64,000 nucleotides of DNA from Symbiodinium kawagutii (lineage: Eukaryota > Sar > Dinophyceae > Suessiales > Symbiodiniaceae), in NCBI GenBank assembly GCA_009767595.1, contig VSDK01026260.1, positions 236,054 through 300,053 of the forward strand, in the 5' to 3' direction. Numbering within the stretch: the first letter of the stretch is position 1; the number at the start of each line of letters is the position of its first letter. The translations under genes were made by a program, and so were the position numbers. Positions 23,226-36,830 of the stretch are shown here, piece after piece. The notes below the pieces were generated by a model. The model ran no database searches and was not told the DNA's origin. It saw only the letters and a list, made by a program, of their open reading frames with translations.

Positions 23226-25842
23226 AATGAAACTTTTGAATGCAACTGAAAATATAAATCAAAATCTAAATTTGAATATAAATTCGATTGCCGTCACATA
23301 GTACAAAGAGGTCCCTCCAACATATATATATATATATAAATAAGTGAAAATAAATATGTAAATAATAAATAAATAAGTAATCAGGCAATGGAATGAGATT
23401 GATATGGCATATTGTGCTTCGATTCATAGTGGCTGGCTTTGAAGTATTCTGACTGTTAACACCAGGCATCTGGGGAGTCGCCGAGCCTCTAATGGTCCTT
23501 TCATAGCCGCGGCCCAACAACCATTCACCAGGAAATAAATTGGTATGCCAGTGTAGCTTGGGAGTAAAACAGCGTGGACATGAATCTAAGCAGCACCCCT
23601 CCAAAATCAGGGTAGGTCAAATTGTGGCCAACTATCGTGGAAAGTCCACCTACGGTCATGTTGGGTCTTAATTATTTCTCTATTGAAGCTGGATTTTTTT
23701 GATACTATGCTACTTCATCTTTCTGTTTTCCACTGCCACCCTGGTCTGTTACCGTGCAAATGGCTCAAGTTTCTATGATCAGCAACTTGGACAGAAAATC
23801 GATTGCCAGCAAGTCAAAGGTCGGATCTCCCAGTGACGAAAGTATACATAGCCTCTGGTAGTTTATCCCCAAATTAAGAGACAATCCTAACAACTTTATC
23901 CAGCAACTTAGTAATTGTATTCAACATCCCTAGGAAACAAAAACCTAAAATTCAAAAATAAGTGTTGAATAAGATCTCATTAGCAGCTCTCTGTATCTCT
24001 CCATAGTCAGTGGCTTGCGATGGTTCATTGTTTGAATCTTAACAGCGACCTCCATCACCTCAAAAAAGGCGGTGTTCAATCTTTCCAGATGAGACGGAAA
24101 TATATTTCGTGATCGCGTGCGTTTGCGCAGGGGGGTTGAGAGGTAGCATCATTTACAAATCCATGTCTTACAACCCCTCTTGTCATGCCACGGCGGCGCA
24201 GATTTCTGCGCCCAAATCCCCTACCAAGTGGCTCATGTCATAGGCCATCCTTAGCAACCAAGTCCTGTCCTGCCAGGGCTGGCAATCACAATTGCTGATC
24301 CTTCCCGGGCTGCTATGCAGGCTTTGTAACTTACATATTCATAACCACATGAAGCTATTTGCGGTAAAAACCATATCATACCACAATCAAGCAAAATTGG
24401 ACGTGTTCGGTCTTGTTTTTGATCACAACATCTGGCAACAAAAAGAACGGATGGGTCAAATCAACATTTGAGATTCATGCAAATTCTATCATGCGGACTG
24501 TGGGCTTCTCCAACTTAACAAAACAAGTCAAATTGTCAAATAGATTCACCCAGCAAACTCTGTAGGAACAAACCAAGCATTGTTTTTCGGACAACCGCTT
24601 GCGTGCTGTCCGCAATTGGAGCCTCTGGGCCCACTTGATCCATCATGCCGCTCAACCTCAAAACTGACGGCATGACGTGGCTTGGCAGCCCAAAATGGGG
24701 ACTACAGTCTTTGCATAAGAAGGACCAGCCATCACAGTAGCGGTTAGAAGTGCATTTCTGATATTGCTTGTTGCTGGTTATGCTTATTCAAGGGTGATGG
24801 GCACCTCAATTGTAAATCAATCCTACCGAATCCCTGAGCATTGAAGCTGTCATTTTCAGCCAGGAGATGCGTGCGCTTCCCCAATTATGATGGCTCTGGT
24901 TATGAGGGTGTCTCCAGTAATGGGGTACCCTCCAGCTGTCCAAAAGCATATGATCCTTGGTGGGAGCGCCAACCATTCAGGAAGGCATATACCACCATTG
25001 CTTTTGCATATCCGGTGTTCAAGTACAATCGCAACAAAGGGGGCCCAAGGGCCCTGCCCGACGATGCCAGCGCGAGTGCCCATGTACAGGATGCTGGAAG
25101 TACACACCTGGCTACTGGTTCAAGAGCTCGAAGCATTATGACACAATGATGGTTGTTGAGTGCTCACACATATTGTGGCAGAAAGAAATCGTGGCAGGGC
25201 ACACATATCAACAATGGCCACAGAAGCCATCATCTGTCTCCAATTCTTTCCACTCTCCAAATTATCAAAGGGGTTATTGCATTGTTCCGCCCCAGAGACA
25301 CAATTGAGTAAATGAAGTCGATTCAGCATTCTGTGCCCTTCGAATTCGATCTTGAGATTTTTCATTATATACATCGATCAGCTGCAAAGCATACAATATC
25401 ATAAAAAGTTCAAAGCTCAGAGGCTTTTGACTGTGCGCTTTTTGCAAATGAAGTTAACACACAAGACCGCAGTTCCTTGGTCAATGAACGGGATTTGGAA
25501 AACAAGCAGCTTCCCAAATCTTGCCAATGCACACAATCTGATCGAGGGCTAACTGCAGCATAGAGCCCACTGAGTGCAGCACCAAAATGTTCGTGTCGCA
25601 GTAGGTGTCAAAGTCTTCCCGGAAGTTATGCATACCTAGCGGCCAAAGACAAGGTCCTTTAAAGCCCAACACCACTTGCTCTACAAAATAAATCGAAAGC
25701 ACATGGGTTTATCACCAGGATGCTCCAAAAACATGGTGAAAATGTGAGTCCATCTAAGCTAACTCGTGGTAAGCCATGGCATCATTTTGGAAACTGCCTG
25801 GCAGTGGCAACCGTAACATGCGCTGCGACGCGGGTGCAGCGC
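23226..25842. other. No gene supported
   Basis: AT-rich flank with a TA run at 23322-23340, then ordinary sequence. Overlapping frames at 24840-25310 are open on both strands through a locally GC-rich stretch, with no recognisable domain and no clear AG|G boundary. Confidence 0.35.
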
Positions 25843-25901
25843 CTATGGCGCCATAGGCAAAGGTGATGATGGCGGCACCCAGGAAGGTCATGGCTAACGG
25901 C
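25843..25901 (-). CDS. Transmembrane-helix exon candidate
   Basis: Starts at AAG|G in phase 2 and reads PLAMTFLGAAIITFAYGAI, a typical membrane helix, ending at a GC donor (GCGCTG) in phase 1. The surrounding 60-codon minus-strand frame is also open. The family is unknown, and its partner exons were not identified. Confidence 0.4.
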
Positions 25902-25944
25902 CTTGAGGCACGGTGAGCTGAGCCATAGAATGCCATAGATTCAT

Positions 25945-26067
25945 GTGGCGAGCTGGGTCAATATTAACCAACCCATTTCATGGGGGATAATGACCAGCAA
26001 CAATAAGGGAAACTGGCTGGTTAATAACAGGGGAACAAGGGGTACGGGGTTTTGACCCACAGCCATG
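25945..26067 (+). mobile_element. Short inverted-repeat element, family A copy 1
   Basis: About 120 bp ending in TTTTGACCCACAGCCAT and starting with a degenerate complement (GGCGAGCTGGGTCAATATT). The whole length aligns with the inverted copy at 36831-36943, sharing GGGGGAT, CAACAA/CAACAG, TAAGGGAAAC, GGTTAAT, AGGGGAAC and AGGGGTAC in the same order. It has no coding capacity, so it is MITE-like. No target-site duplication is evident. Confidence 0.72.
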
Positions 26068-27057
26068 TCTTCAACCTGAAGAATGTCTGACCTGCAGAAC
26101 AATCACAGGAGGCATGTCCCACTGGGAGTAACCTGGAGACATTTTTGGGCATTACAAGTCTTGGGTAAAATGAGGGATTTGGAGAGTGACCACACTACCG
26201 ATTTCTGCCTGATCCCTGGAGATAACGGTAACCATGGCTCCTTGCCTCCTCCTCTAATGGTCTTGAACCCACGTTTCACTCTCATGTGTCCATTTTTCGC
26301 AACCTCCTGAAGGAATGACATGGTTGATGGTCAATCAGGTTGACCTTACCATTATCAACCGACCGTGAAATGGATCAGCCAATATAGGTCACCTCTTGAA
26401 AGAAACTGCGCTCTTGACTGTGCTATACCCTGGTTCTGGTCAGTCATCCATTGCCAACCGTTGCCAACCACTCTCCGACGCCACTAGCCACAATCATCCC
26501 CTGTGAAACAGCTCATTGATCATCAATGACCATTAAATAACCCAATCATAACGATGGCAAATCATGAACCATAATAATAAACGTATACTGCAGATTGAAT
26601 AAGCATACTCTCTCCACCATTAACAGTCAGCCATTAAATATCGACTATTGATCAGTAATTAACCTTCAGATAAGTCTAAGCCAAAAAGGAAATAACAATC
26701 ATTACAATTTAACAAAACAGAATCAACAAATAACGGTATTTGACCAGCAACTGATAAACCCACCTGCAGTTGGCATCACGTGTCGATCAAAGGGCGCTCA
26801 GAACTGAAAGTCCTATGGATCTCAGCTTCCTGGGGGCCCTGACCGAGCAGGAGCCACCACACCGGTCAGCACTGCCCTCAGCAGTTGTGCCATCACGATG
26901 CATGAAGAGGATTGATCTTTCCCAAGTAAAAATGATCATAATTCAGATTGTATGAGATTAAACTTGATAAGAGTGCTATAAGTATACCTATAGATCCTTA
27001 CCATTGTCATCTCCCACCATTCCAGTTGGTTAGAGTCACCACTTACACCAGCTACGG
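26068..27057. other. Intergenic or intronic
   Basis: AT-rich sequence with many short AACCAT/ATCATT variants. No supported gene. Confidence 0.4.
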
Positions 27058-27492
27058 TCAACAGTTGCTTTGGTGGATTTCAGCGCGCCAGGGCTCGTGT
27101 TCCCGCTGGCTGTCCAGCCAAACAAATAGAGGGACCAATTCAAAATGGTGATGGCAAGAAAAATGATGCAAAATCATCTTCATATGAATTCGATGTGTCC
27201 CTCTTTGGCTGCAAAACCAAAGATTATGGTTTGGGGAGAGGAGATCGTATGCCTCAGCCAGAACCACTGATGTCTGAAGGTCAAGGGTAGCTGGTGTAGT
27301 TGCTTCGCAACATGCCAAAGAAGATGGTTGCCCTGCGAGCTTCTCAGTGATCTGACTTGGGCACCCCGGCTGAAGTGACGGGCTCAAACAAAAGAAGTCC
27401 GCCAGGAGGAAACTGCCACAGGACCAAAACCAGAATTTCAACAGCGCATCAATCAGTGCCAAAGAATTCGGGCGGCGCCGTTCTGTGAACAC
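27058..27492 (-). CDS. Unrecognised ORF, possible exon
   Basis: A 144-codon minus-strand frame. The first two thirds look protein-like, with a hydrophobic stretch (LLKFWFWSCGSFLLADFFCL) followed by a P/S/A-rich section; the last third looks like intron. No AG|G acceptor fits its upstream end, so boundaries are unknown. It may be part of a membrane protein. Confidence 0.28.
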   Translation of the reverse strand: MFTERRRPNSLALIDALLKFWFWSCGSFLLADFFCLSPSLQPGCPSQITEKLAGQPSSLACCEATTPATLDLQTSVVLAEAYDLLSPNHNLWFCSQRGTHRIHMKMILHHFSCHHHFELVPLFVWLDSQREHEPWRAEIHQSNC

Positions 27493-28709
27493 GTTTTCGT
27501 TGATGTTATACCCCCTTTTCTCGTATAGTCAACCACCCGACCATCACAAATATTCGGGAAAATAGAACATGTTCAAAACTACCAACTATTAATGTGAAAT
27601 GTAGTGCTGATCTGAGATTCTCAAACTGGTACAGGAACGATGGGAGCTCGCAACTCGTCGGACATAGACCCAGTTCATCTGAGCTATGACGCAGGAAACG
27701 TTCCCTGGGAAGCACCGTGGGGTACGAGGTGTTCGGTTGGAACATTCCAATATTCCACAGCTATATACGTGGCATCACGCCTCCAGACCAGGGCGGCCTA
27801 CTCTACTTACCATGGTCGCAGTCAACTTAGCAATGACCAGAAACGCCAAAACCATCCCAAACCATTCTTTCCCTTTAAGAAGTCACTATTTTCGGGTGGT
27901 TCAGGGGATATATCTATTGTTCTATTTCTGACATTTCATGATTTTTCTACGTAACTGTAGCAGCTGTAGATGCTAAACATCGAGCAGGCTGCGGATGGCG
28001 TACCTGTAGACCCACCAATGGCCACCTCAACCAGCAGAGTTGAGGCTTGGACTTGCTGTGAGGCCCAAGGGTGCCAACCATGACTTCAACTACTACGAAA
28101 TCAATATTCACATGTTCACCGCATACGTTCACCTCACACGTTCACCCCGTAGTACATTTACCCTGACATTGATACCCTAACGTCACAAAAACTAAAACAT
28201 GTCGACTGAGCCAAGGCAAGCACCAAAATATGCCAGCGCTGTCAGGGTCATCAAGAGGCAACGCCACCTTGGCGGCAGGGATCATCCATCATGGTGCTGG
28301 GTCATTTCGATGCATGCTTCGTGTGTCAAACCTGCACGCCACGCTGTGGACCATTCACCAAGCCCCGGGTGTTGGTCCAGCTGAGAAATCCTCAGTGCAT
28401 GGTGACGCTGGGGTAGGCCCTGAGGCTCAAGCGCCAACAAGGGCTGGCTGATATATTTGGCCTCAGAACTGACGGATGGAAAATGGTGCTCGATGAGCGT
28501 GATGGCTAGTGATGATTCAAAGCTCAACCATTTCAAATGTAACTAATTTACCAATATGTTGGTTGATATTGACGCAAGTTCTTAAAATGGAAGCCTAATC
28601 ACAAGCTATAGAAACACCAGCATGTGACTATGTCCTCCGGATCGTAAACAAAACGAACACTTACTCCCGTGCAATTGTGTTTACCGGTGGTTTCGCAAGT
28701 GGTTTGCTC

Positions 28710-28729
28710 ACTCTCTCTCTCTCTCTCTC
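28710..28729. repeat. CT dinucleotide microsatellite
   Basis: About nine CT units. A similar run lies at 30509-30532. Confidence 0.92.
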
Positions 28730-30508
28730 CATCGCTGTCAGGTCACCCTGCCCTAGCCAGGCTAGGAAGCGAGCTTAGAATAGTCAAACGTGAATGGAAA
28801 TAAGTGTGCGCATCAAAGGGCGCATGCATATACAGGACTGTAGTAGGAATGGATATACAAAACATAGGGCGGTTTGCTCACTGATAATGCATATTTTGTT
28901 GATAGATCATCATCCACCCTGGTAAATCTTGCTGCTTATTGTGAATTATTGCCCGTCACTGGGCAACCAACTTATCAACCAGCAGAAGCGACAACAATAG
29001 TTTCACACACGGTGACACACTGTAGGATAATGTTGGTGAATATGGTTGATTGATGTTGCCAGCTTCGTGTTGCGAACAAAATGCCCCGGTATATACAGTG
29101 TGAATGTTGAAACACCTGTCCTGAAACGCAAAGCGCACGGAAAAATATAGCTAAGCTCCACAACATGTCGCCATATAGATCCATAGTATAGCCGTGTTTC
29201 ATCTATGTTCTAGATACCCATGTCGGGGGTTTGTGTTCGCTACGGCCGAGGACCAACCATGAGCTGGGGCCCACTGCCCAAGCCATCAAAATGTTCATCA
29301 GCGCATTCCTGGCGATCGGTTGGGTATTGAGATCACTGGCCACAGCAACCGTGCAGGAATCTATGCAACAAATTTGTCCATGGCAATCTGCACAAATTGG
29401 CACACAAACATGGTAGATGCACCCGTATCGTTACATGAAATCACATGTATTGTATATACGCAAACAAAACACCAACGTCAATGGGCTTGCACAAACATGC
29501 ATACATACCTACCTGCTTCCATTGCATGACGTAACATAACATAAATGAAAAAAACAGAATGTAACATTGACCAATGTATTACACACACACATGTGTCTAT
29601 ATAAATAACATATTGGTATGCAAAACACTGTATGTAGCTGCGCCCTGGAGTCCCTAAACTGCAGAAAAAAAACACCCTCACTTGGAACGGATTTCTCGAT
29701 ATGGTGACCTTCAACTTGCAGGTTGGCTTCCCACATGATGCTGCAGTCATGTATATAAATCTCGGGATCGTTGGAGAATAGCATCAGCAGTTTCAACAAC
29801 CTATGAGCCGTTGCTGACCGAGATTCTGTGGCAGTATACTTTGGTTTCTCTAGTGTCACCTACATGGTCTGCAAAGCTTCAACATGTTGCTGCACCGTGC
29901 AAATCTAGCAAGAATACCTTTAAGCTTGGCTCACAGCACATCACTGCATAGCTACTATCTAAGTACCCTCCAGGGCTTGAAAGTGAGAAGCAAAACGAGC
30001 GACTCAGCTTCTGATGTCAGCGGCAATCCAAACCAGCAAATTAGGTATGATTCGGGGGATCCAAGGAACGTTCTGCCCTCGATTTGAGGCCAACCCATAT
30101 CATTAGAATTGGACCGGACCATGATCACACTGTCCTGGACCTACCCTGTGCCCTGGCAAGAAGCCAAAACCTTTGCCCCAAGGATGTTCTTGACTTCCCC
30201 CGTTGTTTGGCAGGATCCCCAACCTGCCAAGTCCCCACACCATCACCTACACTCTGAGTCCGTATGATTAGAATCTGATTCGATTGCTTTGATATGCTTT
30301 GATTATGGTTGATTAGATTGTTTTCCCCGTGAGGTTCCACACCAGTCTCCCAGATCTCCTCCTGGGGTAGAGGTGCTTCACCATGCGAATGTTCAGAGGC
30401 ATCTGGGAAGCTGCGGACCATCCAAGAAACGCAGCTCTTGGGACTTCTTCACATGTTGCGAGCTGGGTGCCAGCCAGAAAATAAAGGAGTAGATGACCAG
30501 CCCAACCG

Positions 30509-30532
30509 CTCTCTCTCTCTCTCTCTCTCTCT
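30509..30532. repeat. CT dinucleotide microsatellite
   Basis: About twelve CT units, just upstream of the family A remnant at 30549. Confidence 0.92.
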
Positions 30533-30548
30533 GTATTTTTCCGTCATC

Positions 30549-30595
30549 TAGGGGGATGTCCACTAGAGGTGCAGGTATTGACCCACAGCCATGCA
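30549..30595 (+). mobile_element. Family A element, truncated copy
   Basis: The end sequence TTGACCCACAGCCAT is exact, preceded by a shortened, diverged interior (AGGGGGATG, GAGGTGCAGG). The left half of the element is missing. Confidence 0.5.
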
Positions 30596-31367
30596 AGGGA
30601 CCGAACCCTATATCATCTCCAAAGTGCATGTGGCGTGATTAGCCATTCTCAAGGTTCGTCTGCAATGCCGGAAGAATAGATTTTCTAGCCACCGCATGTC
30701 CGGTTTACAATCAAACTATTGATCCACCGCTTGACCTTGAAAATTGGGAGGTGTTAGTTTTGCAGACTGCGGAAAATAAATTCACCTGAGAACGATGCTT
30801 ATTCTTAATTTGTCTGATCAAGGCAAACGTGTCAAACGGATGAGGAATCAAAAACCGTCTATGCCTTAAGACATCTTTGCTATAGAATAGCAAACCACCC
30901 CTCCATCATGGACACCACCGACGGCGCCAAAAGACCTTGATGAAGGTATACAAACAAAGCCATAGCAAAGTACATCCCTGAGCGCCAAGAGCATGTGGGA
31001 ACGCAACGCCTTTCATCATTGATGTGTCCATTTCTGGGTTCAAATTTGCAGGTGTCATCATTGCTTTCATTTCAGTTTTCATTCGGCTCATCATGACTTG
31101 GAATCTGTCACGATCATGATGTTCATCTTGCTAAACGTAGGCGTATTCCAAAGGGCAAAGTATGGTGAAAGGAAAACTGGTCGAAACAAACTTGAGTCAA
31201 TGCCATTGTCTGGTTGTTAAACTTCTCTTGCATGGTCGCAGCATATGACACATGTGCATTTTGTTCAGTCTCTATCTGGTATTATCTGCATTGTCCCAAG
31301 CTCTAAAAAACACAATCAAAAGGGCACCACCCCAAGGTCTCAGAGAACCAGGGAATCCGAGGCTCAG

Positions 31368-31508
31368 GCCAAATGCATTGCACCCATAATCTCTGAGATC
31401 CTCGTAGCTGTTTGTTTCATGTGCAGCATGGGTTGGATTCTCTATCTAGGGTGCTTCTGGCTGTTCGTCAATGAGTTGGAGAGCCAAATTCTTATCCCAA
31501 GAATCTAA
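31368..31508 (+). CDS. Possible terminal exon with membrane helix
   Basis: After a CAG|G site the plus strand reads 46 codons to a stop: AKCIAPIISEILVAVCF, then a second hydrophobic stretch (GWILYLGCFWLFV) and a polar tail. It would be the only plus-strand gene in a minus-strand block, so it may be a chance frame. Confidence 0.22.
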   Translation, partial: AKCIAPIISEILVAVCFMCSMGWILYLGCFWLFVNELESQILIPRI

Positions 31509-34190
31509 ATTTCATTGTCGAATCCAACAGACTCACTATGACATGAAGATCTTGGGATGGGAGCATGATAAATTGACATTCTACAAATCCCCGTGGTGGC
31601 CTTCCATCCTTGGATTTTAAGCTTTAGATGATGATAGCATCGTAAGGGCCAGCCACCCTTTTCACTTCCAAGCAGCTGTCTTCGCTGGAAACCGGTGAGC
31701 AGCGCATGAACATGCACTTATAATCAATAACACATACCCAACAAACATCAATGACAATCAAAAACAATCACGTATCACCCGCAACCAATAGAGTAAGCAC
31801 TCGAAACATCCATGACAAATTATCATGCGCAAGCCATATAATCATAAGTAACCAATAGAATAACCAATAAAAACAATAAAATACAGTAACCAATAAGATA
31901 ATCAATAGAACATATAATAATGAGAAACCAATAGAAATGAGATGACATCATTGGCCACCCCAATGCCACAGATTCCCGTCCCCCCCGAATTCCTCTCGGT
32001 GAACGCCGACCTGGCAACGCATTGAGTCGTCTTGGTGATTCAACGGGACCCGGTGGTTGTTAAGGGTTTGAAGTTCGCATAACGAGTGGTTTGTGAACCA
32101 TTCATATAGATACACTAACCATGAGTTATGTGATTCAACTTAACCAATCATATCACTCATGGTTGAAGTTACAAAATGTCACAATTTATCTGGTTAGCTG
32201 TGAGTTGGCAGTCATACCTGGTTAGTGACCATGGTTGCATTGCTCATGGGTCAGGGTCCTGATTGGCAACCAATGATCGTCGTCAGGGTCCTGATTGGCA
32301 CTCGTTGACCTCATTGGTGGCTACTCGTGTTGGCTGATGATTGGTGGTGGGGGTGCTGGTGGTGGTGGTGCCAGCAGCATCACTGAGCCTTGGGGTTGGG
32401 ACATGCCACCTTACCCACCAAGTGATTGCTACATACCTGCTGTTGCTTTTACACTCATTTCTTTGTTTAGCTACATTGGTTACCGACTAAAAACTTCCAT
32501 AGATGCTTAGCAACGATCAGTGAATCATAGTGAATCAGTGACAGCCTTTTACTGATTCCGATAGTCAAATAAATGCTGGCCATGCCTTTGGTCAACTACT
32601 CAATCATGCCTTGGCAACCCTTCCCGATGATCATGAATTGATCATTTCATTCATCACCACCTCATGAATGTTTCGAAATAACCTTTCACATCGAATCGTT
32701 GGCGGTTTCAACTCATCTGACAAATATTGCGAACCCAACCATTCCAAACATTGGGGAAATGCTATGCAAGTTTCAAATCACCAGCCAAAAAGCCATGGCC
32801 TATCCTAATTGTTGGCAATTCTCACATGGTTAGCCATCATTACAAAGAAATACAAGCACAGTGTTGATTCAAAACCACCAAGCAACTTATGTCAAAGGAT
32901 GGGTGGTTGAAGGATACATTGCTTCCCTGATCAGTTGATCTTCCCTTCACCATGCTCCGTCGCAACGGCATGGCCCCCCGTTCACCTCCAAACAAGGTCC
33001 TTGCCACCATCCTCAACGCAAGCAGTTGTAACGATGGCCGCATGAATTGCTGATACTCTAGTGCAACAGCAGGTCACTAATATCAGGCAGCTGCCCGCTG
33101 ACCATGATCTCAAAAACTCCAAGGATACTTCAGCCACATGCTGCAGTAAAACTAATGGCTTCGAAGGAAACAATGTAAGGAGTGCCACTGATTTCTCTGT
33201 ACGTGAACGTGTCTAGCGCGATGCCACAGGGTTCACATCTCAAAATGCCCAAGCAGCTTAACTGCAAAGGGTTGAAAGTGTTGAACGCCTAGCTTCGTCA
33301 GATTTCTGTCTTTGGAATCCGTACTTTGGATAGACTCGGATAGGCCCTGAAGTTTAGGAAAGTTGGTTCACCTGAAGGGTGTGGTGCAATCGGTGGTTGA
33401 AACAATCATGAAACCAGCAGAACCACAGAATCAGGAACTTCAAGAGTCTTTGTGAAATGGGATCTAAAATCGTTGGGAGGTTGGCAAGTCCTCATGCCCC
33501 ACTACCTGCCCGTTACCCCCCCCCCATTCCTCCATTGGCACCAGGAAGAAGCCAGCATGCAAGGCCAAGCATAAGCTCAGGTACAGCGACGCTCCTTGGG
33601 CCAGTGATTTCGCCCAATCCCCAAAAAATTGAAACTCATTTCAGAAAAATAAAACATCGAGAAGAAAAGTGCTTTTGGGGAACAACAACAAAAAATCAAC
33701 CATTGGCAAGCGCCAGCAGTATTGGTCGCAATGACTTGGGACATGCAGGTTCTATTCTTGCTTTTCTGACAGCCAATAGTAGTTCCATCTGCCGAAATCG
33801 CATTCAAAATCATCGGTTGTATGCTTCCTTTCGTTTGTTTATCACCCTGACACCATTACACTTGGAGATCATGATCATCCACTCTTGATCGAGGTTTTCC
33901 TTCCTTGGGGGTGGGAATGGTTCCCCCCTATCTGTCAGGAACAGAGAGCAATTTTCCACACAAAATAGCCTTGTATCATCTTGTATCCCTATCACCCTGA
34001 CTTATCAGTAATGACCAATTGTCAATCATTGGCTTCAACCTGTTTAGCCAGTGCGTGGATCGCATACCTATCACGGCTCATACGTGCTGGTGTTAGAAAA
34101 GTATCTGTCCTACTTTTCAACCAATAGGGAGATGAACATCCATCATACCAGTTGCAAGAGCTGGTGGCATGGGAGTAGCTCAATACGTAC
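31509..34190. other. No firmly supported gene
   Basis: AT-rich with CAACCAAT/ATAATC-type low complexity at 31720-31930 and a GGT-rich patch at 32336-32375. One minus-strand stretch at about 33017-32930 begins after AG|G with MVARTLFGGERGAMPLRR and is exon-like, but its family and end are unknown. Confidence 0.3.
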
Positions 34191-34339
34191 TGATGATCCT
34201 TCGCCAACTGCCAAACATCCAGGTGGCACCCAGGGACCAAACGTAGGAGGTTCTGCATGTGTCTGGCATCATTGGCTAAGAAGACCCAAAAGGGCCGGTG
34301 CCTCGGCAAAACGCGAAGGTCTGAAAACACAGCCGATAC
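34191..34339 (-). CDS. Exon of unrecognised gene
   Basis: Starts at GAG|G in phase 0 and gives 49 codons of strongly protein-like sequence (VSAVFSDLRVLPRHRPFWVF, then LANDARHMQNLLRLV and VWQLAKDH) before a GT donor (GTACGT) in phase 2. The W, H and N/D content and lack of low complexity argue for real coding. The family is not recognised. It may belong with the exon at 35301-35195 or the gene at 37.2-40.1 kb. Confidence 0.48.
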
Positions 34340-34498
34340 CTCCATGCCAAGCAGTTGCTCAGTTCAACCAGGCTAAGAGACTGGAGTTGACTCACTTGAC
34401 CCACGTTGAGTTGCCAAGAGTCGCATCAACTTGCCCCTGAGATCCAAACAAATAGTCCGACAAATAGACTTGGGCCTTGTAGCAGCGCCAAGGAAGCT

Positions 34499-34540
34499 CT
34501 CGATGGCTCATGGCTCAGCATGGCTCAGCATGGCTCAGCG
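34499..34540 (+). repeat. ATGGCTCAGC tandem repeat
   Basis: Three to four copies of a 10-bp unit, ATGGCTCAGC, with a truncated first copy. Confidence 0.85.
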
Positions 34541-35194
34541 CCGGGCCCATCTGCGGTATCCTCTTGGCACCAACCTGAAAGGAGAGGGCTGCCATGCCTA
34601 GAATCGGTTCCATTCTTTAGATCGATGGGTCAACAAATTAGACTCGCTTGGGTCCATGGATTGGTCGATCTTCGGGTGCTAAGTCTTCCAAGGGATCCGT
34701 ATAGTACCTATGGCAATGGTAACATTGGTGATCTCAAAAGTGGTCCATGCATGTGCGGCACGTTATGTTTGAGAATCAAACATTAGCACCGCAACCATTC
34801 CAAATACACAAGCACATTAAACACATCTTCAGGCACAACCTGGTTCAACATCAACAGACCTTTTCCTTCCGCAATGGGACTGCCAAACAAGTCATGATTT
34901 GCAAGATTTATGGATCGTCTAAGTCGAATGGGGTCACAAGCCAGTTCGAGTCATCCTCCCATTGAATGACCAACCTTCATGGGCTTCACTGCATGACACC
35001 AACCAACATCAACCAGCCAAGCAGCAAGCCCCAGCCAACAACCACGCCAAGCATAGAACGGAACAAGTAAACAGGGAAGCAACCCACCCAACCACACCAC
35101 TACCAACCGTCCCATCCCACCATGGCAACTGAAGGGCCATCCTGGCAGGTAAGGTTCCAACGAGAATCGCGAGAGCCCTAAAATGAGGCGGGAC

Positions 35195-35301
35195 CTGAGT
35201 CTCGTCCAGCACGAGTTTCCAGAACATGATCAACGATCTGGTGACTTGCTGTACCATCGCTATGGCTCCTATAGCAGCTACGGCTTCTGAAACAAGGGCA
35301 C
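35195..35301 (-). CDS. Exon with hydrophobic helix, unrecognised gene
   Basis: Starts at GAG|G in phase 1 and reads ALVSEAVAAIGAIAMVQQ then TRSLIMFWKLVLDETQ before a GT donor (GTCCCG) in phase 0. The first half resembles a membrane or buried helix. The frame stays open past the donor, so the exon may be longer. No family recognised. Confidence 0.42.
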
Positions 35302-36392
35302 CTCAACTTAAGAATCCGTTGTTCCATGGGGGGTTCACTATGGGAGGCTATGAGAAATGTAGCGCCAGGAGTCAACTAACGTGCGGTCAGACCAGGTCAC
35401 AAGGAATCCAGTGGGTGGTCGACCTTCTCCTAACCTCCGGCCATCAATTGGAACCACCAACAACCCAACAACCCCAAAACTGATATGCGCGTGTCTCTGC
35501 ATTGCGGTGAGTCATCCCCTGCCCCATCACCAGTGTTCAGCACCTAATCGCCTCTGGAAAAAAGAACCGACTTGGGTGAATCTCAACATGTGCATGGCAT
35601 CTTGTTGTCTTCATAGGTCCTGCAGCAAATGCAGCCCTTCCTCTGAACCAAGCTGGGACCATGAGTCTCATGCGCTCAGGCATGTAAAATGCTCTGCGGA
35701 TCATATGCGCACGCTACCAAAAAAGAGTGTGACAGCATGTATGCGTCCTGTACATTAACATGCATGTCTTATCATGTCTTGCACCCTGCTTGTTCGCTGG
35801 ACAAATCACCCATCGCCTGATTCTCCGCCCTCTACTAAGTTGAGCTCATTGTTTTTTCTGTCTGCTACTTTCTACTATGACACCTTGTTGTATATCGGTA
35901 TCCATGACCAACCCTCACCGCTTTTTGGCATGACTGTCAACAGCCCCCGATGCATCCTGCTGAGGCTACGGGGTCATGATGGGGGATAGCCACTGCAACA
36001 GGCTCCCAGGCTCGTTGTTCAGCTCAACACCTGCGGCGGAGGAGATCTACTGGGCCACTAGGTATTCCATGTAATATTCCTTTGCTGGGGCTGCAGCACG
36101 AATGAAGCCTACCATGTGGTTGTAGTTATAAATGATGACACTTTTTAATCAAAGAAAGTAATATCCAAAGTGAGGAACCACCACTTGTGAATCCTCAGAC
36201 TCAAGGCGGACACTTGGTGGTGTGATGAACAATCTAGTCAAACAAGTCCTGTCTTTTTCCCCTGCGCTTAGGAACAAGTGCCTTGGAGTCCCGTCTAGTT
36301 TTGACAACTTGTTTGTCTGCCATAGTGCCTACACACAAGAATCTCGTCTGGTATCATCTGGCTGTCAATGGACCCTACCACCAAAGCCACTC

Positions 36393-36510
36393 ATGACGAT
36401 AAGGATAAGGATGAGGATGAGGATGACGATGATGACCCTGATGATCAGGATGACCATGATCATCATGATGACCATGATGACTGTGATTATGATTATGATT
36501 CATGATCATG
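36393..36510 (+). repeat. Degenerate GAT/GATGAC repeat
   Basis: GAT, GAC and GAG triplet variants over about 115 bp. A plus-strand frame through it reads M, I, R and T repeats and is not considered coding. Confidence 0.88.
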
Positions 36511-36830
36511 ACGAATTCATGGACCCCTCAAATTCTAATGATCCATTGTGACAGACTTCTCAATGGGTGAGTAGTAAGGTTCAACAAGTAAGCACCCGCT
36601 GAATTCTTCAACTTGTCGTGCCTCGGAAACATCCAGTGACGCCCCCGAGGTGCTGTGTAGCTGAGTTGCAACTGAGCTAAGGGCACATCTGGACAAAGAC
36701 CTTCATCTTAACATCTGGCCTAGGGAACAGGGAACCCGAGGGAACTCAAGGGAATGCAAGGGAACTGGTCGAATCATTTGGGTTGCGGTTCTCAAATGAT
36801 CCCCCTGTAACGATGATCTTCGGGAGAAAT

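Larger units (their letters stand above)
27493..31367. other. No firmly supported gene
   Basis: Several minus-strand stretches look exon-like, but no frame can be confirmed: 28460-28310 (GC-rich, open on both strands), 30222-30140 (starts VGDPAKQRGKSRTSLGQ after AG|G) and 30510-30400 (hydrophobic, no AG|G). The rest is AT-rich with CT microsatellites. Confidence 0.3.

Noticed and set aside
23752-23769. CCGTGCAAATGGCTCAAG as a dinoflagellate spliced-leader relic
   Set aside because: Only the last nine bases and the first four match the leader; the centre differs in length and sequence. No poly-A or exon-like sequence follows.
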